DNA of 64,000 nt from Typha latifolia (taxonomy: Eukaryota > Streptophyta > Magnoliopsida > Poales > Typhaceae), in NCBI GenBank assembly GCA_019914945.1, contig CM034109.1:124001-188000 (forward strand), in the 5' to 3' direction. Shown here one piece after another: positions 23,495 through 37,680 of the stretch. Position numbers and translations under genes: made by a program. The notes below the pieces were generated by a model. It searched no databases and was not told the DNA's origin. It was given only the letters and a program-made list of their open reading frames with translations. Position 1 is the stretch's first letter, and each line of letters starts with the position of its first letter.

Positions 23495-26164
23495 CAAGCC
23501 GTTCTTAAAATTCCTCTGGGCCGGCCCCACATCCCACCATGATAGCAGCTCATCATCACCCATCACTACTATTTATCCAGAGAGCAGCAGAGAGAGAAAG
23601 AAAAGGAGAAAAAAAAAAGAAAAAGAAGAAAAAGAAAAGGGGGAAAAGGTTGGATTCTGATACGATGAGTGAGAGGGATTGATGGAAGAGAGCGAAGAGA
23701 GATCCAGGGACAGATACAAAGTTGGCCCACCTTTTGGGCCCCACCGATCCCTCCCCACCTATTCGGGCGGAAAGAGGAGGTACAACCATCCAAAAACCCC
23801 TTCCTACATTAGAGTGGGCCCCGCTCACTGTTGGGCCGGCCTCAGGCCCAACTGTGATCCTTTTGGCACGATTTTTTTCTTCTTAATATTTATTCTCTCT
23901 TTGGCAAAAGGTTTCCATCAGCTGTCGGATAAAGTCGCCGAATTGACCCGCTATGCCGGGTCAACACAGACCACTTTCATCATGTGAACAACAATTAGGT
24001 CAATCTACTGTGCAAAATCGTTTCATATGCTAGCTAAGCTTAATTACCATCTAATTATGGTGTTGCCTTGCTTTTTCCAATGTTTCTTTCCTTTTTGTTT
24101 TCAAGGAAAGAATCCAAGGGTTTACAAAAAGTTGGAGATAAGGTTGATTGATTCCATATAACTTCAGCTATTTATTTATTTATTTATTTTATTATGAACA
24201 ATGTCATAGTCATCGTCATCGTCATCGTCATCGTGTAGTTCTACCTCTCATCTTATTTAATTTCATTACACCTTCCTATATTTGTCACTATATATGAAAG
24301 GGATCCCAGCCGTAACAATAACATCCTCCATCCCTTTATTAATATTTTTTTTCTTTTTAATTTCTTCTTCTCATATACATACATACATATATCTTATTAG
24401 TGAGTCCTACTTGTAAAGCCTGGTCCCAAATAATTAATTTCTACGAGTTGGCCATTTGCTCCAACAGGAATTTTCAATTTTCTCCAGTTCCATAATATGT
24501 CTGGATGCAGAATGTGTCGTAAGATATTGAACGTGACATGGACTTAAACCAAACAACATTATTTATGTCTGTTGATTGGATGATATCTAGTATATGCATA
24601 TACAACTATATCATGTATTCATTATTAAAAACAAAACAAGATTGGTGTTTATATATATGTTTGGTCTTCAGTCATGTTTGTTCTCCTATTTGCAGGACTC
24701 GCTAGTTTTAGATGTCATCATCTCTCCTAATCAATCTATCTATCTATCTATCTATTAGCAAAAGAAATAAGAGATTAAAAATGAAAAAGCTACGCTATCT
24801 ATCTTTCTATATATGATTCCTAGATACAGCCAAGTGAAAGGAGGGAGGAGTGAATGGGAGAGCGTGAGAGTGGTGTTGATTGATATGAGATTATTCCCAC
24901 TACCACCGCTAAAAAACGATCCATCTCAGAGTAAGTGTGGGGGCATCCCATGCCATTCCCAATCGATCTTTTTGGGTCCTACATCTCTGCTGCTACCATT
25001 ATTTTGTAACTTAGCTTTTGGAGGAGGATATAAATATATATATATCTATGTTCCTCTTTTTCTCCTTTGGGTCATGATGATGAGTCTTTTAGATTATAGA
25101 GGAAGAGAGAGAAGAAGGAAGGTGACTGCAAAAGCTTCTCTCAGGTGAAGTCTTTTTCCTCGAAATCCAAACCCAAACATGCATGTACTCGATCTTAGCA
25201 GCCGTGGGAATCACCACTCAATCCAATGACATTTGTTTGCTTCTACTTTATTATTATTATTATTATTATTACTACTATTATTTCACCTTTGGATGCCAAG
25301 GTTTAATTAATTTATTTGGTCATATCTCACTTTCACCTTCGATCTTAAGGACCTAAACATTAAGCCAGTGTTTGTTTGTGGAGTACAAGGTCACGCCTCT
25401 TTCGTGAATCTTTCCACCCTAATGAGAGTAGAGGCCCACGAAAGAAAGGTGAGACTAGTACTTTAAGTGAAAAAAAAGAAAAAGAAAAAGCTAAGCTAAG
25501 ACGAATCATTTCTCAACCAAATTTAATCTACTTATCAAACCAGGTTGGTTTATTTGATGGTCTGTTAAAAAACCCTCAAATAATTCGCAACCCAATAAAA
25601 CCCAAGTTGATTCAAATAATTTCCTCAACTTCTTCTTCTAGTCTTGAACAAAAACTCCTCCTTTTTGGAACAAAAACAAGATATTATTTAGATTGTAACT
25701 TTTAAATTGACTAAGTCCACGCATGCATCATAATATCTATCATGTATAGGACCTACTTGGGGACAATTACAAGTAGAGCCTCATCTCCTTGTTCATTTGC
25801 CGCTTTGATCCTTTATACTTCCATCAATTTCTCCATCTTTTTAGGCTAGGAAATTGACCACCCAACTTCTCAATTTGTCCTTGTTATACGAGTGAGATCA
25901 GATCAACCATATGAAACTCCACATCCAATGATTTTAGCAACTCAATTAATCAGTGCCATTAAATTTTAGTCGTTTAACAAACGCCTACTTACTTGATAGA
26001 GAATAGATAAATTATATTAACTTATTGACTAAAGGGTAGAGTACAGAGTAAGTAATCCGGCTGTTTAGTTTAGACGTTTTGGGCTGTTGGGCCATAAAAG
26101 CCCTTGTTGGCCCACTATAGCCTAGCCCAATAAGTTAATATAATATATATATATAGCTTAAGGG

Positions 26165-26530
26165 ATATTAATTAACTATATATATCTTGGAATAAACTCC
26201 ATATCCATTAAAAGGCTTGCCATCATGAGGAGTGGCATAAAATTCAAGCATCGATCTCTGTCCCTGGCGCACTCTGTAGGCATAGTAAGGATACCGAGAA
26301 CGGTCTCAGTCGGTCTTCTCGAGGCATGGCATCCAAATCCTGGAACACCCTTTTGATCCCACCACCTCATGCCCTGAATGGCCCACAACTTGGCCTCCGC
26401 CTCCGACCTCCGTCGAGGTGGAAACTGCGGCGTTCTTCTCGAGGGGTTCCGATAGGCTGGAATATATCTTAAATAGTCCTAGCTGGTTGAAGGGGAAACC
26501 TGACTCCGACGTCCTTGCAGTTTAATTCTT
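26165..26530 (-). pseudogene. Possible decayed coding fragment, unidentified
   Basis: This patch is more GC-rich than its surroundings. Read on the reverse strand it gives protein-like stretches in different frames. One contains KLWAIQGMRWWDQKGVPGFG. Another, closer to the 3' side, contains YPYYAYRVRQGQRSMLEFYA and then HDGKPFNGYG before a stop. Moving between them needs frameshifts, so if it was ever a gene it is broken. I do not recognise the family. Confidence 0.25.
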
Positions 26531-27099
26531 CGACACACTCTGATAGGGGTGGGGTGTGTTATCTACAAAGAAGCTGTTTCGGTTGACGACTGTATGCATG
26601 CCCAAATGAAATAATTAAGTAAAAGGATTCCATGAAGGTACGTAGTAGCTAGCCATATAGAATTTGTATATGTAACTTACACAATTTGGATTTTGGAAAC
26701 ATATTCCATAGGACTGAGTAGGAGGGCTTGGATCAAACCAGAGGTAGATCCTCTGCTCTCTCTCTCTCTCTCTCTCTCTCTGTCACCTTTACCTCCAGGC
26801 TCCAGTGAACACATTGGTCTGCTGTATATATGGCTGGCTGGTCCTGTTGCCTAGAAACTCACAAAGTCTATCTCGATCGTCGTGCTCCGAGTTCTGAGAT
26901 GGTAGCTGAGCACGTACAAAAAAGACATCAAGAATTAACGTACGTATGCCATCAGTAAATGAAGTAAGTAATTTAAGGCAGACGTACAAGGTTAATTAAC
27001 CATGCACTTAACATAAAATGCTGTTACTGTTGGTAAGAACCCTTGGGTTGAAACCCAGTGCATGCCTGGAGTACACCAATTACTCGAGCAATTTAAAAC

Positions 27100-27136
<37 letters not shown>
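27100..27136. repeat. (ATT)n microsatellite
   Basis: About 12 ATT units. Confidence 0.85.
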
Positions 27137-27138
<2 letters not shown>

Positions 27139-29836
27139 GAGAGACTCAACTCTGAAGCAAGGCAAGATGAAACAAACAGTGTGCACAAATGGTCGACCTT
27201 AAATAGGCAAGAGATCAGCTTAATTCGCTTGTTACGTAGAACATGATGAACATTTATGACACAAAACTAAACTAAATAATGCATGCCATCGTGCTTGCTA
27301 GTTGACAGCTATCAAATTAATTAACCTCATCGACTCGTTGTTATGTCATCATCAAAGGGAGATGCTTGGGGAACTAATCAATATACTTATCATACTCCCA
27401 TGCATATATCCACAATCGATCCAGTGAGTACCCAAAAGATCATTAATATATATGCATTACGTGGGAGCTGTAGTACTTCATTCTCTGCACGTATATACGT
27501 AGTCCTATTACATCGATCAGATCAGACGATTGGTAATATATAAACAAGAGGTGGGTCCACCATGTGATATTCCTAACACACGGAGGAACACGGGATCTTT
27601 CATCCATACTGACGTCCACGTGGCATGCATGTCGAGTATCCAACCACGTCGATAAACTCCACTGGCTACGGCCCCCACAAAACCTCCCAATCAAATTGCT
27701 TCTTTATAAGCTGGTGGTGAGAGATGAGAACCACCAAACTCGATCGTTGACCGCATTCATTCATCTTTGCGTCATTAAGTTTGTAGCCAAAGAATGAACG
27801 AAGACAAACTAATGCAGATAAATTAAATGTGCCATTTGCATGACAGCTAAACTTTCATCCAACTTCGATATGCTTAAATTAAGGCATAAATAGTTAAAAA
27901 TATCCAAGAACCTAAATTAATAAATAAATAAATAAATAAATATATGCATGTGTGTGAAAAGAACATCAGCAAACACACGAAAAATTAAGAGCAGACACCA
28001 ATCTTTGTCATACTAAAAACAAGATGAGCATCCGAATTGAGACAAATAAGATGTGCAGTGGCACCAGCAGCCAGCCTTGTCAATAATTAACCAAGCAACA
28101 GTCAGTGAGCAGCAAGTGATAGGGACTTGCCTGCGACCCCCTCCCCCTCCACAACAATGGCATTAGTCCTGATGTTCGTTGCAGCAAAGCTTCCAACCGA
28201 ACCGATCATTCAAACAGGAGGATCTGCACTGCTGGGCATCCTGGATTTTGTCCTTTGAATCTAACCAACTTAATCCCTCTCTCTTCTGTCACAATCTACC
28301 ATGAGCTGCCATTAACCCTCACTAAATCAATTCAATTCAATCCATCCATGTCTCTGTGAGACAAGTAATTCTAGGCTATTAATGTGAGGTCAGAATGATT
28401 GGACGAGATCATTTGAACAGTAACAGTAAATAAATGCGTACTACTTGCTGATAAGTCAATCACTCCATCTTCAGAAAAAAGAAAGTGTACAAAGGTTCTT
28501 GATGGATCTCCCAGTAAATGCTTTATGTGCACAAGGTGATGATTAGCACGATGATGGCTCTCAGAAAAAAAAAAAAAAAAAAAAAGAGGCCCAAATTAAT
28601 ATCAAAGTACATACAGCAGATACTTTGCAATGTATTTAAACAACCAAATCTTCTTTGCAAAATTTGAAAACCTCAGAAGTTGGAAGAGCAATCATATGAA
28701 ATATGAAATCAAGCGGATCTTCAAGGTCTTGAGTGTTATTTATGCAATTCACTATAGATGATTTCGTATTTATGACACTAGGTATATTAGTGCCTAATAA
28801 ATATAAAAGATGTATGTCTACTAGTAGACCCTTCAGGAAGACCAAAAAACAAAAACGAAAAAGAGAGAAGAAAAAGAAAGAAAACAATGGATGTGACTAT
28901 TCGTTGCATCATCAACTGAAAGATGTTATAACAATGGCACTTCTCTGCTCAAGTAAATACCAGCACTTCAGATACTATATAAGTCATTCTGCAGAAGAGA
29001 AGAGGCGGTCTTAATTTCTTCCGTAGGACACACCCCACTCTATGCGTATGAATAGAAGCTATATGTTTCTAATTTTCATGAGAAACCAGCTACTGAATTC
29101 TAGGAGAGGAACACATTGAGATCAAAGTATCAAACAACAGACTTCACAGTTAAAAAGAACTAAACTACATGGTGATTCTAACTTCTAAAAGAAGTTCAAC
29201 TAGGAGGTTGAAGGCTAGTTGACTGACATGATCCAGCTAAAGCATTAGAATTCTCATCACATAATACATTAAAGAAAATACGTCTTTACACAATATCAGC
29301 CATAAACATAAAGCATAGGACTTATCTAGTCAACTGGGGGTTAGACAGACTGCCAGAGGACTTGAGAATTCAGATAAGTACTTAAGCTAATATGAGATGA
29401 GAAACTAGTATAATTACAAAGGAAATTAGCATTAAGAAGGTGAGCTTCAAGGTTGTTCATATCAATGAGAAAAACGAAAACCTATTCAAAATCAAATTTC
29501 CATGAAGTCATCAATCCCACGACAACTGTTTTAAAACAACGATATAAGTTAAAAAATATAAAGAATGGAATTAATATCGTCAATATCCAGTACATTAAGC
29601 AAAATAATGCATAAGAACAAACAAAAAGACATATATATTGCATAAATGTATATTCACAACACTAATAACCTCCTTGACTCCGTAAGTATATCAATAAGAA
29701 GAGGCAGCCCAGTGGATGCTGCTGCTGGACATGCTAGGTCCTGAGAGGGCAAGATGCATACAGTACCCTCATTTCCACTTATCAGAAAGTTGTTTCATTG
29801 ACCCACCCTGCTCCACCAGTCCACATGAGGCAAGAC

Positions 29837-32800
29837 TTAAAATAACCAGTGCTTCTTTTTAGGCTTATATCTAACTGGAAGATCTACACAACAACAATAA
29901 CCAAACCTTTACTATCACAAACAAACATTTGTAAGATCAAACAGAACAAAAGTGAAAAAAAATGCAGTATAAAGAATATATCCAATTCTGACCTCGGGCA
30001 TCATAAATTGAATTGTAGTGAACTTCAGACCAGAAGCTTAGCCATAGTTCTGAATCAAAGAAATGTTGAGTCAAAGTAAAATTTATAAAAGTAGTTAGTG
30101 TCAAAATAATGTCCTTATCTATATTATTTGTAATCCACTGAGGATCAATATATACCTGCGTAAACTAAGAACTTATCTTGTATTCTTGTGTTTCACGTCT
30201 AATTAGGGTAACAATATAATTATATTGACATGTTTATAGGTTTAGTTTTAGGTAAAATATTCCTTTGAGCAATCAAATCAAGATTTTGATGAATTGTCGT
30301 ACTAGACTTCAGGCAAGAAGTAAATATGGCATACATATGAGACACGGGGAAAGTATCACAAAAGGTAATCTAATGACATCGTAACCATAGTTAGGTTGGT
30401 TTATCAATTCTATTTTACTTTTTTGCAGTTCGCTATGAAAAATCACAGAACTCAAGTGTGAATGCACACTTAGCTCCACATTTAACTATTGTCTGTACAT
30501 CTTGGATGGCTTTATTATATGCAAACTTTACTAGTAAAAGTTCTTATGTTTTTTTTTTCTGTCTTAAATGCAACAAAAACAATTGATGGCAAACAGGAAT
30601 CATGAAAAGTAAAAGGAAATAATGAAAACTGTTAATAAATATGAAACAAAAGCTTGGGCATAATTAATCCATTAGCTAAGGCTAGCAGTTGTACTACATC
30701 TTACAATTCAATCAGTTGAGAGAACCAAAGAGAGCATGTAATCATACTAAAACATCTAAAATCTTTTCATAACATATCCCACGGCTTTCCACGTCTCTGT
30801 CACAATCGACTCTATTTACAGAAAGATGCTGTCATCTATCTCTACCAGTTTCCCGAGGTGTTGGAACATATTTGACCACTAGTTTTAGCTCTTGCTCTAG
30901 TATTACCTTTTTGAGGAGCCAGATTTTGTGGAGCAATCTCAACGAAACAGGTATCTCTGAATGAAGTTAGAAGACATATCTTTGCTGCAAACTGCATGAA
31001 AACAGCATAACAAGTAAAACTAAAGCAGTTCTTTCTATTGAAATCAAAACTCAAGTCATTGGAAAATCAATCAGTGCAATGGTCTCTAGAACCTTCGCTA
31101 GAGAATCATTTAAAATTCTAAAAGACATCTCAGAACATAAAAAAGAAACGGTGGCAGGAAGGAAATGGTGAAAATGAACAATGGTTCAAGAGCGTCATTA
31201 ATATTTCTATTATAACCTCAGTGATCACATGTTTTAATTACTATAGAATATTGTAACACAGAAAAGGTTATAGAGCATAAAAGTTGCCATACCACCAAAT
31301 TAGGAATTAATATAGCTGGCAAAAATGAAATTGCAAAGTGTAGGGAACTAATGTGTGATGAATATGTAAGAGCAGGCTTATTAATTCTGCAGCAAATACT
31401 TATCCTCAACATACAAAACAGAAAAGTTAATGACAAAAGGAGCTTAATCTCATGAGGAAACAGGAGTGAGAAATTAACAAGAAGGTCCTGTCAGAGACAA
31501 GCAAAACTATTTAGAGGTGAATAATTTCCTTCATGAGGAATAAAGACAGTTCAAGATGCTCATTTCATTCCAATTGCATCTTCCTTAAAAGAGTGCAAGA
31601 AAGAATTAAGCCTCCTGAATATCGTATGATATTTAGAAAGTAAAATCATCTGAAAGAAGCCATCACCATCTAATGTTTGTCAAAAACTTACATTTTACGG
31701 AAACTTATTAAAGTAATTTCAGTGGTTGATACAAGTATAAAGTTTCAGAAAGAAAAAAATGACAGAAAGGTATATACATCAGGTCCCTATATATGCAATT
31801 GGACTACTTGTAATGAAGCAGAAACGGGGAGTAATTATAATGACGCAAAAAGTACTGGACCTTGTCAGCTGCTGCTTGTAGTGTAATATGATCGCCCCAT
31901 TCACCAGATCTGTAAAATGTGATAAATCAGTCATTGATCTTCAAGAATGGAGATCAATCACCTTAAAACACAGTCAGCGATATCAAAAGTCAAAGTTGAG
32001 GAAGAAAACATACTTGGCCATTTTCTTGTAGTAGTGCTTGTATTTCATTGGGACATAACCTTCATATAAAGAACGGAAGTCCTTAAGCTGAATAAGAATA
32101 AACAGATGTAAATGTAAGAAGATATGCACTACTATTTTTGAGGCCAAAAATAGCATAAAATTAGAAATTTTAATTGCCTAAATTTTGGCCTTCATATTGA
32201 CTGATGCAAAATAAAGTTGAGTTTCATTTATCCCAGAAGAAAACTACATGCAGATTCAAATTTCACACCCCTGGGCCAAAAGGAAAGGATAGTGATGCTT
32301 TATTCTCAATCACTGATAATTCATTTTCCTAAAATCCTTCTTCCTTTTCTAAAAGATAAAAAGGCATTATGTTTAATTACAAATGATTCCAATTGAGGAA
32401 GCTTCAAAGCCACTATGGCCTGTAAGATCCCAAAATTTTAGCCTTTATTTTCATCTTAACCCAAGGTATAACAGCAAGTAACTGCAATGCATTGAGTACC
32501 TGTTTTACTATCTCCTTTCGGACATGCTTGTGATACTCTGGTGATCTGTACATCTGGTCTGAGAGGGCACGAAACTACAAGACGGAGACATTAACTATAA
32601 ATGAGTCAACCCATTGATAGCTTGCATCACATGGTCTTCAAATTAGTCTATTATTTATTTATTTATTTTGCACAAAAAGAGTTAGTTAATGCGTTAAAGA
32701 TTAACAAACCTGGCAATTGCCATCCCCAGAGACCTTCACTTCATATAAGCCATAAGCGTTTAGCCTAACAGAGAAATTGGAAGATCAAAGAAAATTTAGG

Positions 32801-34271
32801 TATAATTAATCATATTATAGCACTAAAGCAATCACAAGGTTATCAACTTCCAAGTACATGGTTGACGAATACTTCTCTTATAGCAGAATCTATGCAGCAT
32901 AAACAGGAGTATGGCTTTGCCTATCAGAGAGGTGCTAGTGCATCCTAATTCTGACAAATAGCAAATAAGACTTGCATTTGTTCAAATGCATTTAATCTAT
33001 ACTTGAGGTGTAGAACTTCTATACTTGAACATCTTGCTTATCTTTAACAAATCTTGTGGCAAAGAGGTCTGTCCTTGCACTAAAAACTGAGCATCCAAGA
33101 GTACAATTATAATTTCTTTAATACAAAACAACTTAAACTAAATGCAGAAAAGATAACACAAACAGACTATTGATTTCATATGTAGTGGAAGAAACTCTCA
33201 GAATGGAAACTGAAGCAGTTTCTTTCTATGCTAGCAGCTGGAAATGGAAAGCGAAGTATATATACTATATAGGCAGAGACAAACAAGTATACTCGTACCA
33301 ATAGAAGGTGATATAGTACTGACATTCAATTAACATGAAATCTACATAAACGTAGTGTAAAATCCTTGAGTTTGCTACACATCATAAGAAGATTCCAGTC
33401 CATGTAAACCAGATATGTTTCATAGAGTAAAAGTACCTATGGAGAAGACGCTGATGATCTACACTGGCATCATTCAAGTTTGGAATAAAGGTGTTAATCC
33501 GTGGAACATGCTGCAGAGATGTCATATGGAAAGAAAAATCAAAATGAGCTCAATCACATTAAATAGCAACTAGCAAAGCTACATGAAGTAACAAAAAGGA
33601 ACTAAATAAAACAATTCAAACATGGATGAAAAAGAGTAAAAGTACATGCAAGAGAGCTGTTAATGTCCAATAATAAATACTAAATAGTATTTGATATAGC
33701 ACCATTCAGATGGATCCAAGAATTCGTATTATAGGCTAAAATCAGCTTTACTTATCTTCTTGATATCCAACAGAGAAAAATACCCACAAGGTACTTTGCA
33801 AATACAAAATGTACAAAATGAGAAACAACTAAGCAACATTTTACCGATACATGACATAGAATTCCAGTGTCTTCTCTAAAACATCTCTGCCATGAAGAGG
33901 AATCACTCTAAATTGGCTCATTATCATATTTTCAGCTATAGCCATGTCAATGTATTGACAAGAATTCCAACAAGTGCATATGAAAAGAAATTTTAGCAGC
34001 AAGATAAAAGTTACAAGAAGAAGAATCAGATATTGACTACAGCTATTAAATCTCCCAGATACCAACAAGAGAGAACAAAAGAAGCAATACGTAAGTATCT
34101 TACTGGAATCGAAGACAAGTTGGAAAGGCGTCTAGCAATTGCACCATCTAAATTGGCATATTCTTCTGAAAGAACAACTGCAATCATCCTATCATCATCT
34201 GTTTCACTTTTTTGGCTGCTCAGGGATGTTGAGCTAGATGAGGCGCCTTCGTTCTGAACAACATTAGTCAT
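29837..34271 (-). CDS. OTU-family cysteine protease (deubiquitinase), OTU9-OTU12-like
   Basis: Nine reverse-strand exons join in phase: 34271-34104, 33510-33437, 32764-32710, 32574-32500, 32087-32014, 31909-31861, 30991-30907, 30049-29993 and 29874-29837 (TAA), giving 224 aa. The N-terminus is a Ser-rich, low-complexity leader (residues 1-35). The OTU fold follows HVPRINTFIPN (57-67). The catalytic Asp95 and Cys98 lie in SGDGNC, and the catalytic His204 lies in WSEVHYNS. The tail PKKKHWLF is basic. Family members cleave ubiquitin chains in the cytosol or nucleus. The conserved blocks LYEGYVPMKYKHYYKKM and FAAKICLLTSFRDTCF match the plant OTU9-12 group. The start was placed at 34271 because MTNVVQ resembles family N-termini. 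An in-frame ATG at 34307 exists, but it lies upstream of a CCCCAG acceptor that suggests a 5' UTR intron. Confidence 0.93.
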
Positions 34272-36150
34272 AATGCAGCCTGGGGAAAATGTTATGTACG
34301 TCTTCATTAAGAAGTGATTGAATGCCCTTTCACATAAAAATAAAAAACATGTTGCCTTTCAAGGAAACAAAACCAATCTAGCACAGAAGTTCTGAAAAGA
34401 TTTTAACTTCATATCTAACAAACATTTCATAAGAAAGAGTAGCTGCATGTATATCCCTAACAAAATATTCCTAAATCCTAATAAATGCATAACTACTTCG
34501 TTCCGCACTATATAGAAGTTACAATCTCCCACGTTGATCACAAATATATAAATTACTCCATTTGCACCAAGGTTATACAATCTCCCAACTACTTTTGTTC
34601 GAGACTCTAGTTAAGTACCTTTTACAATTTTCTGATTATAACCCCTTAAAAAAATCAATCTTACCATTTCATCTTTTTCTAATCTGCTCTTTCTTTCACT
34701 ACCCAACATTAAAATGTGGCGCTATCCTGCATAAATCTCGTACTTAATTCAGTATTCTCTTTTCTTGTACTTAGTTCAAAACCCTTCATATTCAGTTATT
34801 CACCTTTATCGAGATATATTCTCAATTAAAACTAATCCATCAGAAACGGCACACATGCTTGGATAAAACACAAATGCTTAGTGTAGTAAAACAAGCTTCA
34901 CAAGACTTTCCAATATGTGCGACAAGATCTGGGACAGAGAGATATTTTTCTTTCATTATTTCATTCCCTTAGAATGTGCAATGGAGTTAAACTGATTTGC
35001 TCAAGTAGATAGTCAAAGTTGGACCACTACTGCAACCCATGCTCCATGAACACCATTTTAGCAAAGCCTCCGTCTTCAGCCCTCCTTCATGTAATACCAA
35101 TCAAAATGCTGGTCTATGTATACAACCATTCAAACAAACCCTTATTTTGAGTCATGTATGAGGGCATCAGGTTTCAGCTCCAGTTAAATATCTTTACTAA
35201 GTTTATCCAATACATAATATTATAACCATGGTCTTCAAAGTAATAATGATATGATTTCCAATCTCAAGGTGCACCACTTGAAATTTGGCATATCTTTGAA
35301 TGAGCATGTGATGACTTTTTAAGTTTTAACTCTAGAATGATCATGCCTATGGGACTTTCCATAAACCAAGATACACAACATTCCAGCATATAAGGTGGCT
35401 GGTTCTATCTACATGGTTTTGAGATTTATCTACATTTAAATGGATCACATTCTTCTGACCTAGGCTTCAGTTGAGCAAACATTTATATATTTGGTCCATG
35501 AATCGAGATTAATTCGCCCAAGCCCGGAACCTTTACTAAGCCAAATGAGGAGGATTCATTTAGTTTCATTTCTCCAAGTCTCGTAATTGGGATTTCAATT
35601 AAATTGGATTGTTTCACAGAATTTCAGCAGTATAGTTGATCAACCTCATTCACCAATAAGGTGCCTACTCTTCAAAGGTAGCTTAACACTTTGCATAAAT
35701 TTGAGAATCTATTGCTCAACTAGAGTTCTACTACTAGCTCCTGGTAAGTAATCATTGGTTTGTCAGCTTGATTCATTAATTCGATGAAAGGAGTAGTTCA
35801 TTGTCATCCTTACTTTTCTTCTCCAATAAGAAAGAAAACTTCAATTCGCTGCTCTGAATCAGATTCGATCAGGCACAAATTTCCATGAGCAATGGAAGTT
35901 ACTCAGATTCTCCGACTGACAAGGAAACCTTTGTTCAAAATCCTACTTTTAATAGCAAAAACTACGATTCAAAACTAGCCATCAGAGATCCGCGATAGGA
36001 GAGATCGATTACATATCAAAAGATGATTCCAAGGAGAAGGAAGAGAGACATACCGTCGACGGACGGATTGTAAATAAGATAGAAGGAAAGGGAATCGCGT
36101 GATCGGAATTCAAAGATCGAAGCTTTCCTTTCCTTCTTCCCCGATGCGAC
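34272..36150 (-). other. OTU gene 5' leader: probable UTR exon and approx. 1.8-kb UTR intron
   Basis: Ten bases upstream of the OTU start is a good acceptor (TTTTCCCCAG, ending at 34281). A GTATGT donor on the same strand lies at about 36054, after a GC-rich stretch that looks like a first exon (about 36055-36150). A leader intron in this gene is inference from these sites. No coding exon was seen between them. Confidence 0.5.
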
Positions 36151-37639
36151 GTGCCTCTCAGAGATCAGAGAGATAGGAGAAAGGGAAAGAGGAAGGAAGG
36201 AAGAAGGAAAGGGAATAAAAATTCAAGATTACATGGAAGATTTCAAAGGAGGGGAGGGGGGAGGGGGGAGGGGGATGAATAGAAGAACGTGGATTTGATG
36301 GAGAGACGCACGAACCACGAAAGGTAGAAGATAGCAATTCATTAGTTTGACTTAAAATCTTAAAAAATGTCACAAAAGAGAGGTGTGCACGCGGCGTATT
36401 ATTAATGGGTAAGTTAGATCGGCTGTTCGGTCGTGCCACGCGGAGGTTTGTTATTTCATGACCAACCCTAGAGAGTTAGCAAATCGTATGCAGCCTAGAT
36501 TGCAGGAAGTCCGCTACAGTCAACCATTATTTCGCAGCCTCACATTTGTCGGCAAACTACAACTTCCAGTGAGTTTAGAAGATTTTGTAAGCGGTCTGCT
36601 TGTAGAGGGGATCTACTGACTCGGGTATGATTAAAAACAAGTTCATCTGATCGACTCTCAAACTCAAGCAACCAATCAGATATCTTTCTTACGATCAAGA
36701 AAGTTAGGAGTTTAACTCTAACTCCAAATAATATTCTATAGAAAATTTATTTAATAGTTTAATGACTTAGCTCAATAGTTCGGCTCGGTTGATAGCTCGG
36801 TAGTGCGGTTGGCTTAGAGTAGCTGTCGACGGCTTAGAACAAATCTCGGCGGCGATTAGTTCGGAGCAATTGTTTGATGACGTACATGGCTTGAAACATA
36901 AACTAGACAGTTTACCATATTAATTAAAAGCTTGGTGGGAGCTTAAATGCCTCTGTATCTAAAAAGAATTGAATCTTTATTCAGCCCATATCTAACTTTT
37001 AGGCTTATGAACAATTAAAAAAAACTCTCGAACTCAAGTTAAATTCAAAATTCAAACTCCATAGGTTCGCTAGAATAGTTTTAAGAATAGGAGCAACTCT
37101 GTCTGTGTCTCTCTTAACATTATTAATGCTCTTCTAGATCTAAATTGCGCTTAGGCCCAAGACAGAAGAAGTGGGCCGGGTCTTGTCCTTCTGATACCAG
37201 TCCCCCACACAATGAATATTTGCTTTAAATAATTCGTTTCCAACCTCGATTCAAGTAGTTTCGATTAACTTCTACAATTTAAAAGATAAAATTCTAATAA
37301 CAATAGAATATGAGATTCCAGAGTTCAAATTTTATTAAAACTAACTTTAATTTTAGAGTTAAATACATTTCACCCCATTCTATTTATTTATTTTTCACTA
37401 AAATCATTTTACCTCTTAAATTTTATTTTGTTTTGACTAAGTTTTGCAACTACTAAAACATTCATCCACTACTCATACTATTCTCCCTCCACCTTTAGAT
37501 GGGTCAAGATCTAACTTCCGAAATTTTCTATTCTTAAAACAGGTTTGATACATCAGATATTATGGTCTCCCTCAAAACAAATAGGTTGGTATCTATTGCC
37601 ATAAACAAAGCTAATAAATTGTCAACTCTAGTGCCTTTT

Positions 37640-37680
<41 letters not shown>

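Larger units (their letters stand above)
18504..29836. other. Gene-poor 11.3-kb region rich in simple repeats
   Basis: I found no intact gene. The first few hundred bases (to about 18.8 kb) would hold the BOI-like promoter, with (GA)n at about 18626-18649. Further in lie (AATT)n near 18779-18803, (TA)n near 18857-18879, long CT and GA runs at 20258-20308 and 20587-20641, (ATGTT)n at 20895-20920, (TA)n at 22988-23021, (CAA)n at 23457-23493, (CATCGT)n near 24210-24233 and (ATT)n at 27100-27136. Open frames in this stretch mostly translate such repeats. Confidence 0.6.

Noticed and set aside
23376..23828. Gln-rich and Lys/Glu-rich frames
   Set aside because: Translation of (CAA)n and A/G-rich runs, with competing frames on both strands.
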